NCBI RefSeq assembly: GCF_028610675.1 | Contig: NZ_JAQQWS010000001.1 | Coordinates: forward strand, 310,001 to 374,000 | Direction of reading: 5' to 3' | Length of the DNA: 64,000 nucleotides | DNA from: Alkalihalobacillus pseudalcaliphilus | GTDB lineage: Bacteria; Bacillota; Bacilli; Bacillales; Bacillaceae_D | Shown: positions 18,183-26,692 of the stretch, one piece after another | Numbering within the stretch: the stretch's first letter is position 1 | Layout of the letters: every line of letters begins with the position of its first letter | Translations under genes and position numbers: made by a program | Notes under the pieces: generated by a model | The model's database searches: none | What the model saw: the letters and a program-made list of their open reading frames with translations, nothing else | What the model was told of the DNA's origin: nothing

Positions 18183-19049
18183 GTGATTAGAAAAATAAAA
18201 ATCATCTTAGAAATGATAAAGTTTGAGCATACTTTATTTGCTTTGCCATTTGCTTATTTTGGTGCTGTATTAGGCGGAGCTATTATCAATGGTAGCTTAC
18301 CTACTTTATCACAATGGGTTTGGATTACGCTCGCGATGGTTGGAGCGAGAAGTGCAGCGATGTCTTTAAATCGTGTGATTGATGCTCAAATCGATAAAAT
18401 GAATCCTAGAACAGAAGAACGAGCGATACCGGCTGGACTTATTTCTAAACTAGAAGTAATCGTATTTATTATAGCGTCATTTGCATTGTTGTTTGTATCA
18501 GCTTTTCAATTAAATATGTTAGCGGTGTATTTACTACCTGTTGCGGTCTTTTTCTTAGTTATTTATTCTTACACGAAACGATTTACATGGTTATGCCACG
18601 TTATATTGGGGGTTACGATTGCGATTGCTCCATTAGGTGGCTGGGTTGGTGCTACAGGTACATTAACAGTCGAAGCCTTATTACTGTTTGTTGCTGTAGC
18701 GATGTGGACAGCAGGATTTGATGTGATTTATGCGACTCAAGATTTAGATTATGATAAAGAACATAAAGTGTTCTCGATACCAAGCCGATTTGGCTTAGCC
18801 CGTTCATTAAAGATAGCTAAAGCATTTCATGTGTTAAGCTTCTTAGCCTTTTTATCTTTATATTTCTTTTCACCACTCGGTTGGTTATATTTAGTGGGTG
18901 TCATTATTGCGGGTCTTATTATGATTTATGAGCACTCCATTATCTCTGCGAATGATATGTCACGTCTAAATGTCGCATTTTTTACAATGAACGGTGTGTT
19001 AAGTATTCAAATGTTCGTTTTTGCGATTGGGGATGTCTTACTATTATGA
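18183..19049 (+). CDS. mqnP: UbiA-family prenyltransferase (MqnP-like)
   Basis: A membrane prenyltransferase of 288 residues with about eight or nine hydrophobic segments. The first Asp-rich motif is in NRVIDAQIDKMNPRT and the second in YATQDLDYDKEHK, both typical of the UbiA family. Because it sits with mqnA and a ubiX gene, I infer that it attaches heptaprenyl to a dihydroxy-naphthoate intermediate of the futalosine route. A 4-hydroxybenzoate-type function cannot be excluded from motifs alone. The start is GTG, and the stop overlaps the next ATG. Confidence 0.8.
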   Translation: MIRKIKIILEMIKFEHTLFALPFAYFGAVLGGAIINGSLPTLSQWVWITLAMVGARSAAMSLNRVIDAQIDKMNPRTEERAIPAGLISKLEVIVFIIASFALLFVSAFQLNMLAVYLLPVAVFFLVIYSYTKRFTWLCHVILGVTIAIAPLGGWVGATGTLTVEALLLFVAVAMWTAGFDVIYATQDLDYDKEHKVFSIPSRFGLARSLKIAKAFHVLSFLAFLSLYFFSPLGWLYLVGVIIAGLIMIYEHSIISANDMSRLNVAFFTMNGVLSIQMFVFAIGDVLLL

Positions 19050-19651
19050 TTCAGAATCAAAAGAGGATTTTTACTGTCGGGATTACGGGAGCTAGTGGTG
19101 CACAATATGGAGTGACGTTAGTGAAGGAGTTATTAAGACAGTCCTTTTCCGTCCACTTAGTTATTACAGAAGCTGGTTGGCGGGTATTTAAAGAAGAGTT
19201 ACAATTAAATACTGAACATCGTGAAGCTTTGTTAGAGGATATGTTTAATGAAGGATATGAACATCTGACAGTTCATGATTTATGGGATGTTGGGGCATCG
19301 ATTGCAAGTGGTTCTTTCCGTACAGAAGGTATGATTATTATCCCATGCTCAATGGGAACACTTTCTGGAATTGCTCACGGTGCATCAGGTAACTTATTAG
19401 AGCGAGCAGCCGATGTGATGTTAAAAGAAGGACGAAAGCTTGTCATTGTCCCTCGTGAAACACCCTTACACCAAATTCATTTGGAAAATATGTTAAAGTT
19501 AACAAAGATGGGAGCGACTATTTTACCTGCGATGCCTGGTTTTTACCATTTACCTGAATCATTAGATGATCTCGTCCGTTTTGTAGTAGGTAAAGCGTTA
19601 GATCGTTTAGAAGTTCCACATCAATTGTTTAAAAGGTGGGGAGAACAATGA
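19046..19651 (+). CDS. ubiX: UbiX-type flavin prenyltransferase
   Basis: Makes prenylated FMN, the cofactor of UbiD-type decarboxylases. The 201-residue protein shows the N-terminal flavin motif GITGASGAQYG, IIPCSMGTLSGIAHG, and the C-terminal VPRETPLHQIHLENM block. Its ATG overlaps the upstream stop, and its own stop overlaps the mqnA ATG, so three genes are tightly coupled. In the futalosine pathway a UbiX/UbiD pair acts late on the carboxylated intermediate. No UbiD partner lies in the window. Confidence 0.88.
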   Translation: MIQNQKRIFTVGITGASGAQYGVTLVKELLRQSFSVHLVITEAGWRVFKEELQLNTEHREALLEDMFNEGYEHLTVHDLWDVGASIASGSFRTEGMIIIPCSMGTLSGIAHGASGNLLERAADVMLKEGRKLVIVPRETPLHQIHLENMLKLTKMGATILPAMPGFYHLPESLDDLVRFVVGKALDRLEVPHQLFKRWGEQ

Positions 19652-20505
19652 CGGTGCGCATTGGCGAAATTTCGTATACGAATATTTTACCTATTTTCTA
19701 TTTTACCGATCGGAAAATGTTGATGGAGAAAGGGTTTACTTTTATCCCTCAAGTTCCAGCCGAATTAAATCGAGCCATGAAAAGTAAAGAAATTGATGTT
19801 GGTGGAATTTCTAGTTTTGCTTATGGACAAAACCAAGAGGACTATACGTTATTACCACAATTATCGGTGTCGAGTTTGGGTGAGGTAGGTTCTCTGTTTC
19901 TTTTTTCGAAAAAGCCGATTGAACAATTAAATCATTCAAAAATAGCTCTGACGAATAGCTCTGCAACAACGATCCATTTATTAAAAGTAATCCTTGCTCA
20001 TTTTTATGAATTTGATATGAAATATGATATGTGTGAGCCTAATTATGAGACAATGCTGAGCGAATACGAGGCATGCTTATTAATTGGGGATGACGCGATA
20101 AAAGCAGCTTGGCGTAATGAGCCTGGCATTTACCAATATGATTTAGGGGAACTTTGGTATGAAAAAACAGGTTTACCTATGACGTTTGCTGTTATGGCTG
20201 TCCGAAATGAAGTCATTGAAAAGCAATTTGAAGATATTGAGCTTTTATATCGTCAATTTTGTTATAGTAAAGAATATGCACAACAAACACAGTTTGAGCC
20301 GATGATTGAAGCGATTTTACAAGCGCATGATGGAAGCATAGACTTTTGGCGAAAATATTTTCAAGGCTTAACGTATGAATTTACGGAAAAAGAACAACAG
20401 GGATTGTTATACTATTATCAGTTATGCTATCAGTTAGGTTTTCTCGATAAACCTGTTGATGACCTACGCATTTTCCAACCTAAAAAAGATAAAATGACGA
20501 AGTAA
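19648..20505 (+). CDS. mqnA: Chorismate dehydratase of the futalosine pathway
   Basis: MqnA dehydrates chorismate to 3-[(1-carboxyvinyl)oxy]benzoate, the first dedicated step of menaquinone synthesis through (aminodeoxy)futalosine. The 285 residues fit this periplasmic-binding-protein-like fold: RIGEISYTNILPIFY at the start, EIDVGGISSFAYG, VSSLGEVGSLFLFSKKP, LTNSSATTIHLLK, LLIGDDAIKA and the YDLGELWYEKTGLPMTFAV block. GGTGGGGAG precedes ATG 19648, which overlaps the ubiX stop; an in-frame GTG at 19636 is upstream of it. Confidence 0.9.
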   Translation: MTVRIGEISYTNILPIFYFTDRKMLMEKGFTFIPQVPAELNRAMKSKEIDVGGISSFAYGQNQEDYTLLPQLSVSSLGEVGSLFLFSKKPIEQLNHSKIALTNSSATTIHLLKVILAHFYEFDMKYDMCEPNYETMLSEYEACLLIGDDAIKAAWRNEPGIYQYDLGELWYEKTGLPMTFAVMAVRNEVIEKQFEDIELLYRQFCYSKEYAQQTQFEPMIEAILQAHDGSIDFWRKYFQGLTYEFTEKEQQGLLYYYQLCYQLGFLDKPVDDLRIFQPKKDKMTK

Positions 20506-20515
20506 GGTGAAATCA

Positions 20516-21487
20516 ATGAACCTAGCGGATATTTATATGAACTATAAGGAAGATATTAAGTCAGTAGAGCGGGAACTAGAAAGACAAGTTGGTACGAATA
20601 ATAAGACATTAGAGAAAGCATCTAATCACTTATTAAAGGCTGGTGGAAAACGTATACGACCTGTTTTTGTCCTTCTTTCTGCGAAATTTGGTCATTATGA
20701 TATTGAACAATTAAAACATATTGCGGTACCGCTTGAATTAATTCATATGGGTTCATTAGTTCATGATGATGTCATTGACGATGCGGAGTTACGACGAGGC
20801 ACTAAAACGGTCAAGTCTCAATGGGATAATCGAGTAGCCATGTATACAGGCGATTTTATTTTTGGACGAGCAGTTGAAACTGCTGCTTATTTCGAGAACC
20901 CACGAATTCATCAAATCGTATCTCATGCAATGGTTGAAATTTGTTTAGGGGAAATTGAACAAATACGTGATCAATTTAATTGGCTGCAAAGCTTTCAAGT
21001 TTATTTGCGACGAATTAAACGAAAGACAGCCCTTCTGATCGCGATTAGTTGTCAATTAGGAGCTCTTGCAGCTAAGGCAGATGACCGATTAGCTAATGAA
21101 CTGTACTGGTTTGCTTATTTTGTAGGAATGTCTTATCAAATTACGGATGACATCTTAGATTTTGTTGGCACAGAGAAGCAGCTAGGAAAGCCAGCTGGTG
21201 GAGATTTATGGCAAGGAAACGTAACCTTACCTGCTTTATATGCTCTACAAAAGGATACTCAGTTAAAGGATGATTTAGAGAATTTCTTTAAACAACCTTC
21301 ACACTCTAAAGCACAATTTCAACAATTTGTAGAAAGAATTAAACAATCCGGTGGAATTGAATATGCGACTAAGATTAGTGATCAATATTTGAAAAAAGCT
21401 TTTGAGCGCTTAGAAAGATTACCTAATATTGAAGCAAAAGACCACCTACACGAAATTGCGACCTATATCGGAAGAAGGAAATTTTAA
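20516..21487 (+). CDS. hepT: Heptaprenyl diphosphate synthase component II
   Basis: Catalytic subunit of the C35 polyprenyl synthase that pairs with HepS. The 323 residues have KAGGKRIRPVFVLLSAKFG, the first Asp-rich motif in LVHDDVIDDAELRRG, and the second in QITDDILDFVG. ATG 20516 lies six bases after AAGGTG; a GTG at 20507 overlaps that site. A terminator follows at 21498, closing the hepS-hepT unit. The three quinone genes upstream split the usual hepS-menG-hepT set. Confidence 0.95.
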   Translation: MNLADIYMNYKEDIKSVERELERQVGTNNKTLEKASNHLLKAGGKRIRPVFVLLSAKFGHYDIEQLKHIAVPLELIHMGSLVHDDVIDDAELRRGTKTVKSQWDNRVAMYTGDFIFGRAVETAAYFENPRIHQIVSHAMVEICLGEIEQIRDQFNWLQSFQVYLRRIKRKTALLIAISCQLGALAAKADDRLANELYWFAYFVGMSYQITDDILDFVGTEKQLGKPAGGDLWQGNVTLPALYALQKDTQLKDDLENFFKQPSHSKAQFQQFVERIKQSGGIEYATKISDQYLKKAFERLERLPNIEAKDHLHEIATYIGRRKF

Positions 21488-21497
21488 TAAATACTCT

Positions 21498-21529
21498 AAC
21501 GAGAGGCTACTAGCAGCTTCTCGTTTTTC
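21498..21529 (+). terminator. Terminator after hepT
   Basis: AACGAGAGGCT (21498-21508) pairs with AGCTTCTCGTT (21515-21525), one mismatch, then a T run. Confidence 0.75.
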
Positions 21530-21533
21530 TGAA

Positions 21534-21885
21534 TTATGAAAGTTGGTGCGAACTTGCTGCGTTGCTCGCCGCTACCGAAATTTATGCTCCGCGTCCTGCG
21601 GGGTGGCACTGAGCTAATCGGCTCCACCGATGGATCTCAGCCCGCCACTACGTCCCACGGGAGTATCTGCATATTTTCCTCCACTGGGTTACCACTGGTT
21701 GTAAAGTTCGAATAATTATAAAAACCTAAGTGAAAGAAGAGCGACCAATCAAGAGGCAAATTCGCACTTTTATGCTTGTTAGTGATGAGTAGCATCTGAA
21801 TCATTATAGAAACTTTGTATGAGAAGCCTACTAACCAGTTGTCATGAAGATGCACATATTATCTTTACTACACTTTCATACAAAA
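21534..21885. repeat. Dispersed repeat, type A copy in - orientation
   Basis: Begins with TTATGAAAGTTGGTGCGAAC (21534-21553) and ends with ACTTTCATACAAAA (21872-21885), an inverted-repeat-like pair. Inside, GTGGC-CTGAG-ATCGG (21603-21621) pairs with CCGAT-CTCAG-GCCAC (21627-21648). The stretch GCTACCGAAA is shared with copies at 23.1, 37.2 and 62.6 kb. The frames that cross it have no ribosome binding sites. Confidence 0.65.
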
Positions 21886-22217
21886 CGCCCATAGCGAAGC
21901 TCGGTTTAGTTCGCCACCAACAAAGATGAAAGGGGCGTTAGCCTTCAACTAGTGGCATTTTGTTCATATGCCTATGTTTCTTTATTTGTTAGCTTTTATT
22001 ATTTTTCATTCATTTTGTAAGAGAAGTGTACGAATCAAGAAGCCTGCACGAACCTAAAGCGGAGGGAATGGGGAAGCCGACTCCTGCAGGATGAAAGGGC
22101 AGGCTGAGATCCACTGGCAAAGCCAGTTAGCTCAGCACCCGTGCGGAAAGCGTGCCCCCATTCCCGTAGCGACCTTCGAAGAAGAACACATGAGCTTTAA
22201 GCAACTTTCATACAAAA
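21886..22217. repeat. Dispersed repeats: type B left end and type A copy
   Basis: 21886-21945 matches the left part of type B (GCGAAGCTCGG, then TTCGCCACCAACAAAGATGA). From about 22050 a type A copy runs to ACTTTCATACAAAA at 22204-22217. It contains a clean hairpin, GCTGAG (22103-22108) with CTCAGC (22131-22136), and ACTGGC (22113-22118) with GCCAGT (22122-22127). No gene is supported between hepT and ndk. Confidence 0.65.
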
Positions 22218-22258
22218 TAAGAGCAATCAAAACAATCGGACAAATGGTAAAAAATAGA

Positions 22259-22287
22259 TTGAGAGCGTTTTATTTTTTTGATATACT
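22259..22287 (+). promoter_or_regulatory. Sigma-A promoter of ndk
   Basis: TTGAGA (22259-22264), 17 bases, TATACT (22282-22287) with an extended TG at 22279-22280. It is 41 bases before the ndk start and directly after the repeat block. Confidence 0.75.
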
Positions 22288-22327
22288 AAGTTTGTTGTGA
22301 TTTGTTATATTTGAAAGCGAGGTCAAA

Positions 22328-22774
22328 ATGATGGAACGTACATATTTAATGGTAAAACCAGATGGTGTTCAACGTAATCTTGTAGGCGAAATTGTCTCAA
22401 GATTTGAAAAGAAAGGCTTCCAATTAGTTGGAGCAAAATTAATGCACATTACAGAAGAAACAGCAAAAAAACACTATGCTGAACATAGTGAGCGTCCTTT
22501 CTTTGGTGAATTAGTAGATTTCATCACTTCAGGTCCAGTTTTTGCTATGGTATGGCAAGGTGAAAATGTAATCAAAACAGCTCGTAAAATGATGGGAGCA
22601 ACAAACCCTGCGGATTCTGAACCAGGAACAATTCGTGGTGATTTCGCTGCTCAACTATCAATGAATGTAATTCATGGTTCAGATTCACCTGAAAGTGCTG
22701 AACGTGAAATTGGCATCTTCTTCACTCAAGAAGAATTATGCGAATATGAAAAAGCCGTAAATACTTGGGTATAA
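22328..22774 (+). CDS. ndk: Nucleoside diphosphate kinase
   Basis: Transfers the terminal phosphate between nucleoside triphosphates and diphosphates through a phospho-histidine. The 148 residues are the normal bacterial length. YLMVKPDGVQRNLVG, the KMMGATNP binding loop and the active-site NVIHGSDSPESAEREI (H116) are all present. Adjacent ATGs at 22328 and 22331 are both possible starts. The gene stands alone, between its promoter at 22259 and terminator at 22789. Confidence 0.97.
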   Translation: MMERTYLMVKPDGVQRNLVGEIVSRFEKKGFQLVGAKLMHITEETAKKHYAEHSERPFFGELVDFITSGPVFAMVWQGENVIKTARKMMGATNPADSEPGTIRGDFAAQLSMNVIHGSDSPESAEREIGIFFTQEELCEYEKAVNTWV

Positions 22775-22788
22775 TTTCAATGATACAT

Positions 22789-22833
22789 AAACGTGATGGA
22801 CATCTCCCAAAAAAGATGCCATCACGTTTTTTA
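22789..22833 (+). terminator. Terminator after ndk
   Basis: A long stem, AAACGTGATGG-a-CATCT (22789-22805) with AGATG-CCATCACGTTT (22814-22829), one bulged A, followed by a T run. Confidence 0.85.
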
Positions 22834-22929
22834 TATACTTTACTAAATCACTAATAAGGCAAACTGAATGACGAATATCTAGAAGAAAACCAAGCATACA
22901 AACAGTTAGCAACTATATATGAGACGGCC

Positions 22930-23195
22930 ACAAGCACTCCCCGATTGAAAGTGTGGTATAGCTCTTTACTGGTGGCTCTTCATCCAATATGTTTTTGTTG
23001 TTATTTCTTTTATGCATGCAATTTATACTTGAGAATGAGCAGTACCTAGCTTTCGAGTCATGCGGAGACTCCTGTGAGACGAAGTGGCAGAGTTGAAATC
23101 CAACTGCGTAGCCCAGCACCACGTGATTGTCTCGGGGCATGATTTTCGGAAGTGACGAGTAACGCTCCGTGTTCGCACTAACTTTCATAACAAAA
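22930..23195. repeat. Dispersed repeat, type A copy in + orientation
   Basis: Between the ndk terminator and cheR. The recognisable part runs from CTTGAGAATGAGCAGTACCT (near 23028) through GACTCCTGTGAGACGAAG and GCATGATTTTCGGAAG to GTTCGCACTAACTTTCATAA. The same blocks occur at 62.5-62.6 kb and, in part, at 21.6 and 22.1 kb. The left limit is uncertain. Confidence 0.6.
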
Positions 23196-23405
23196 CGCTC
23201 ATGGCGAAGCGGTGTCACTTCGCCACCAACAAAGATAAAAGTAGTAGCGACTTCTTAAACAGTTGGCTCGTTACAACTCCATCATCATGAGAAGTCGCAC
23301 GAACAAAATGGGAGCAGTGACCTGTTAAGGTCGTCTATCGCAAGATGGATGACTAGCTAACGTCAAGGCACAACCTATCGCCCCCAAGTCCACTTTCATA
23401 TAAAA
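23196..23405. repeat. Dispersed repeat, type B near-full copy
   Basis: About 210 bases closely parallel to 45520-45735. Shared blocks in the same order are TTCGCCACCAACAAAGAT, AACTCCATCATCATGAGA, GGGAGCAGTG, ATCGCAAGATGGATGAC, CAAGGCACAACCTATCGCC and a final ACTTTCATATAAAA (23392-23405). No coding potential was seen. Confidence 0.65.
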
Positions 23406-23486
23406 AACAAAATAACCTCCGATTCTTTGTAGTCAATTTGCTCATCTTCCATTATGATTATAAAGATAACAAAAGGGGAGAAAGAA

Positions 23487-24260
23487 ATGGATAAAGATTA
23501 TCAAGAGTTTATCAGCCACATACATAAGCTAACAGGTATTAACCTCGGATTATATAAAGAAACACAAATGAAACGCAGACTCACAACATTACGTAACAAA
23601 CACGGCTTTACTAATTTTCACCTCTACTTTCAACATTTAAAGACAACACCTACCTTACTAACTGAATTTTTAGAAAGAATGACGATTAATGTCTCCGAGT
23701 TTTATCGGAACCAAGGACGCTGGCATGTCTTAGAAACAAAAATATTACCACAACTAATTGAAAAGAATCGCCCATTAAAAGTTTGGAGTGCCGCATGTTC
23801 ATCAGGAGAAGAAGCTTATACCTTGGCGATGATTTTATCTGATTTAATGCCACTTCAACCACAAGCAATCCTTGCTACAGATTTAGATGAACAAATCTTA
23901 GTAAGAGCCAAAACAGGTATTTATCTAGAACGAGCTATTAAAGAAGTGCCTATAGAAAAACAAAAAAGGTATTTCAAACAAACAGAATGGGGATATCAAG
24001 TAGACCCGAAGCTACAAGCGTATATTCGATTTGAAAAACAAAACTTACTATCTGATCGTTTTGATAAGCAGTATGATTTAATCGTCTGCAGAAATGTTAT
24101 GATTTACTTTACTGAAGAAGCGAAGCATACACTTTATCAGAAATTTGCTGAAGCACTAAGGCCAGGTGGCATTCTTTTTGTTGGGAGCACGGAGCAAATT
24201 TTCCAAGCCAAACAATATGGTTTAGAGGCGGATGAAACTTTTTTCTACCGCAAATTATAA
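23487..24260 (+). CDS. cheR: Chemotaxis protein methyltransferase CheR
   Basis: Methylates glutamates of chemoreceptors with AdoMet to set chemotactic adaptation. The 257 residues have the N-terminal receptor-recognition helices (TGINLGLYKETQMKRRL), the SEFYRN block, AdoMet motif WSAACSSGEEAYTLAM, ATDLDEQIL and the VCRNVMIYFT motif. ATG 23487 follows AAAGGGGAG; the in-frame ATG at 23454 has no ribosome binding site. The position before aroC matches B. subtilis. Confidence 0.95.
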   Translation: MDKDYQEFISHIHKLTGINLGLYKETQMKRRLTTLRNKHGFTNFHLYFQHLKTTPTLLTEFLERMTINVSEFYRNQGRWHVLETKILPQLIEKNRPLKVWSAACSSGEEAYTLAMILSDLMPLQPQAILATDLDEQILVRAKTGIYLERAIKEVPIEKQKRYFKQTEWGYQVDPKLQAYIRFEKQNLLSDRFDKQYDLIVCRNVMIYFTEEAKHTLYQKFAEALRPGGILFVGSTEQIFQAKQYGLEADETFFYRKL

Positions 24261-24375
24261 AGTGCTTGTCAGAAAAAATAGAATATACTTTAGACGAACG
24301 ATCGTTTTTTTGATAGAATGTCATAATAATCAAATGAAGAAAGTCTGAAAATACTCACACATACGAATGAGAATA

Positions 24376-24384
24376 TGGTATAAT
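24376..24384 (+). promoter_or_regulatory. Extended -10 promoter for aroC
   Basis: TGGTATAAT, 49 bases before the aroC start codon, with no good -35. Confidence 0.5.
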
Positions 24385-24432
24385 TTAACGCATAAAAGCG
24401 ATAAAGAGTATTGTTGGGTGAAGGAGGAGCAT

Positions 24433-25605
24433 ATGAGATATTTAACAGCTGGAGAGTCGCATGGTCCCGAATTAACAACGATTATTGAAGGGGTACCGGC
24501 ACAGCTTGAATTATTAGCTGAAGACATTAATAAAGAGTTAACACGAAGACAAGGTGGATATGGACGTGGTCGTCGTATGCAAATTGAAAAAGACCAAGTC
24601 AGAATTACGAGTGGAGTCAGGCACGGTAAAACGACTGGAGCACCGATTGCTTTAATTGTAGAAAATAAAGATTGGACTCATTGGACAAAAGTGATGGGGG
24701 CAGAACCAATTAGTGAAGAAGAAGAAAAAGAAATAAAAAGAAAAATTTCTAGACCACGTCCAGGTCATGCCGATCTAAACGGTGCAATTAAATATGGACA
24801 CCGAGATATGCGAAACGTATTAGAGCGTTCATCTGCCCGTGAAACAACGGTACGAGTTGCTGCTGGTGCTGTTGCGAAGAAAATTCTCTCTACTTTTGGT
24901 ATACAAGTTGGAGGACATGTGCTGGAAATTGGTGGTGTAAAAGCTGTACATACGGATTATCAATCAATGGAAGACCTCCAAAAACGTTCAGAAGCTTCAC
25001 AAGTTCGTTGCTTGGATGAAGCGGCATCCGAGCAAATGATCGAGGCCATTGATGCAGCGAAAAAAGCGGGAGATTCGATAGGTGGGATCGTAGAAGTTGT
25101 TATTGAAGGTGTTCCAATTGGACTTGGGAGCCACGTACAATATGACCGTAAATTAGATGCAAAATTAGCGGGTGCGGTCATGAGTATTAATGCATTTAAA
25201 GGAGTTGAAATTGGTATCGGCTTTGAAGCTGCACGGAGACCAGGTAGTGAAGTGCATGATGAAATTATTTGGGATGAGGAAAAAGGCTATTCTAGGAAAA
25301 CAAATAACCTAGGCGGCTTTGAAGGTGGAATGACCAATGGTATGCCGATTGTGGTAAGAGGTGTTATGAAACCTATACCCACTCTTTATAAGCCACTACA
25401 AAGTGTTGATATTGAAACAAAAGAGCCATTTACAGCAAGTATAGAGCGTTCCGATAGCTGTGCTGTTCCAGCGGCTTCTGTCGTTGCTGAGGCCGTCGTT
25501 GCTTGGGAGATTGCGAAGGCACTTTTAGAAAACTTCGGAAGTGACCAAATTGAAAAGATTGGTCAAAATATTGAGCGCCATCATGAAGAAGCGAGGCGTT
25601 TTTAA
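24433..25605 (+). CDS. aroC: Chorismate synthase
   Basis: Last shikimate step, making chorismate from EPSP with reduced FMN. The 390 residues show RYLTAGESHGPELT at the start, GGYGRGRRMQIEKD, RPRPGHADLNGAIKYGH, SSARETTVRVAAGAV and the late RSDSCAVPAASVVAE. ATG 24433 follows AAGGAGGAGC; an in-frame upstream start at 24367 lies before the promoter -10 and is excluded. It is the first gene of the aromatic supraoperon (called aroF in B. subtilis), and its stop overlaps aroB by one base. Confidence 0.97.
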   Translation: MRYLTAGESHGPELTTIIEGVPAQLELLAEDINKELTRRQGGYGRGRRMQIEKDQVRITSGVRHGKTTGAPIALIVENKDWTHWTKVMGAEPISEEEEKEIKRKISRPRPGHADLNGAIKYGHRDMRNVLERSSARETTVRVAAGAVAKKILSTFGIQVGGHVLEIGGVKAVHTDYQSMEDLQKRSEASQVRCLDEAASEQMIEAIDAAKKAGDSIGGIVEVVIEGVPIGLGSHVQYDRKLDAKLAGAVMSINAFKGVEIGIGFEAARRPGSEVHDEIIWDEEKGYSRKTNNLGGFEGGMTNGMPIVVRGVMKPIPTLYKPLQSVDIETKEPFTASIERSDSCAVPAASVVAEAVVAWEIAKALLENFGSDQIEKIGQNIERHHEEARRF

Positions 25606-26687
25606 TGAGTACCGTACAAGTTAAGACATTTTCTAAAGATTATTCTGTTTATATACAAGCAGACATTTCTGAAGAAGTTTTATCTTATGTACGAACCTTC
25701 GCTAAGCAGCCGACAGCGATTTACGTGATTACGGATTCAACGGTGGCACCTTTATATTTAAATAAAATTAAACAGTCCTTGAACACTCATTATCGGCTAG
25801 TAGAGGCTGTAATTGAAGCGGGAGAACACTCCAAATCATTTCAAGAGTACGAGAGACTGCTAACCATCGCGTTAGAAAATCAGTTAGACCGACACGCTTT
25901 AATTATTGCTTTAGGCGGTGGAGTTGTTGGTGATATTGCCGGGTTTGTCGCAGCAACCTATTTGCGTGGTATCCGTTTCATACAAATTCCTACAACATTG
26001 TTAGCACAAGATAGCTCTGTAGGTGGAAAAGTTGCGATTAATCATCCGCTCGGGAAAAATATGATCGGTGCCTTTCATCAACCGGAAGCCGTTCTCTATG
26101 ATCCGAAATTCCTACAAACATTACCAGAAAAAGAATGGCGTTCAGGCTTTGCTGAAGTTTTTAAGCATGGGTTAATTGTAGATAAGAATTTCTATCAGTG
26201 GCTGAAGCAGCATGTTTCTAATCTCTCTGAGCTTCCACTCGCTTTTATCGAAGAGATGCTTGAACGCTCGATTTCTATAAAAGCGAAAATTGTTGCAAGT
26301 GATGAAAAAGAAGCGGGTGTGCGTGCATATCTTAATTTAGGGCATACATTAGGTCACGCTATAGAAAAAGAGTTAGGTTACGGTAAGGTTACGCATGGTG
26401 AAGCTGTAGCAATCGGAATTATTTTTGCTCTGAAAATGAGTGAAGAGAGATTTCGAACGAACCTAGATATAGAAGGTTTCATACAATGGTTACAGCTCTT
26501 AGGTTATGAAACGAAAATACCAGCAGGTTTACATGTGCCATCTTTAATGAATACGATGCGTAAAGATAAAAAAACAGATAATGGTATCATTCGAATGGTT
26601 CTTCTCAAAGGAATAGGGGAAGTAACGGTTGAAGAAATCGAGGATGAAAAAATAATCAAAATGCTAGAAAAAATGCTCAGGGAGTGA
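25605..26687 (+). CDS. aroB: 3-dehydroquinate synthase
   Basis: Second shikimate step, cyclising DAHP to 3-dehydroquinate with NAD+ and a metal. The 360 residues carry GGGVVGDIAGFVAATYLRG, IPTTLLAQDSSVGGKVAIN, the metal-ligand regions GFAEVFKHG and LNLGHTLGHAIE, and the VTHGEAVAIG block. The ATG overlaps the last base of the aroC stop (TAATG), so translation is probably coupled. Confidence 0.97.
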   Translation: MSTVQVKTFSKDYSVYIQADISEEVLSYVRTFAKQPTAIYVITDSTVAPLYLNKIKQSLNTHYRLVEAVIEAGEHSKSFQEYERLLTIALENQLDRHALIIALGGGVVGDIAGFVAATYLRGIRFIQIPTTLLAQDSSVGGKVAINHPLGKNMIGAFHQPEAVLYDPKFLQTLPEKEWRSGFAEVFKHGLIVDKNFYQWLKQHVSNLSELPLAFIEEMLERSISIKAKIVASDEKEAGVRAYLNLGHTLGHAIEKELGYGKVTHGEAVAIGIIFALKMSEERFRTNLDIEGFIQWLQLLGYETKIPAGLHVPSLMNTMRKDKKTDNGIIRMVLLKGIGEVTVEEIEDEKIIKMLEKMLRE

Positions 26688-26692
26688 GTAGC

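Noticed and set aside
21637..23218. Three frames of 69-101 codons around ndk (21637-21855 -, 22091-22300 +, 22913-23218 -)
   Set aside because: All run through the dispersed repeats and lack ribosome binding sites; the copies elsewhere do not keep the frames open.
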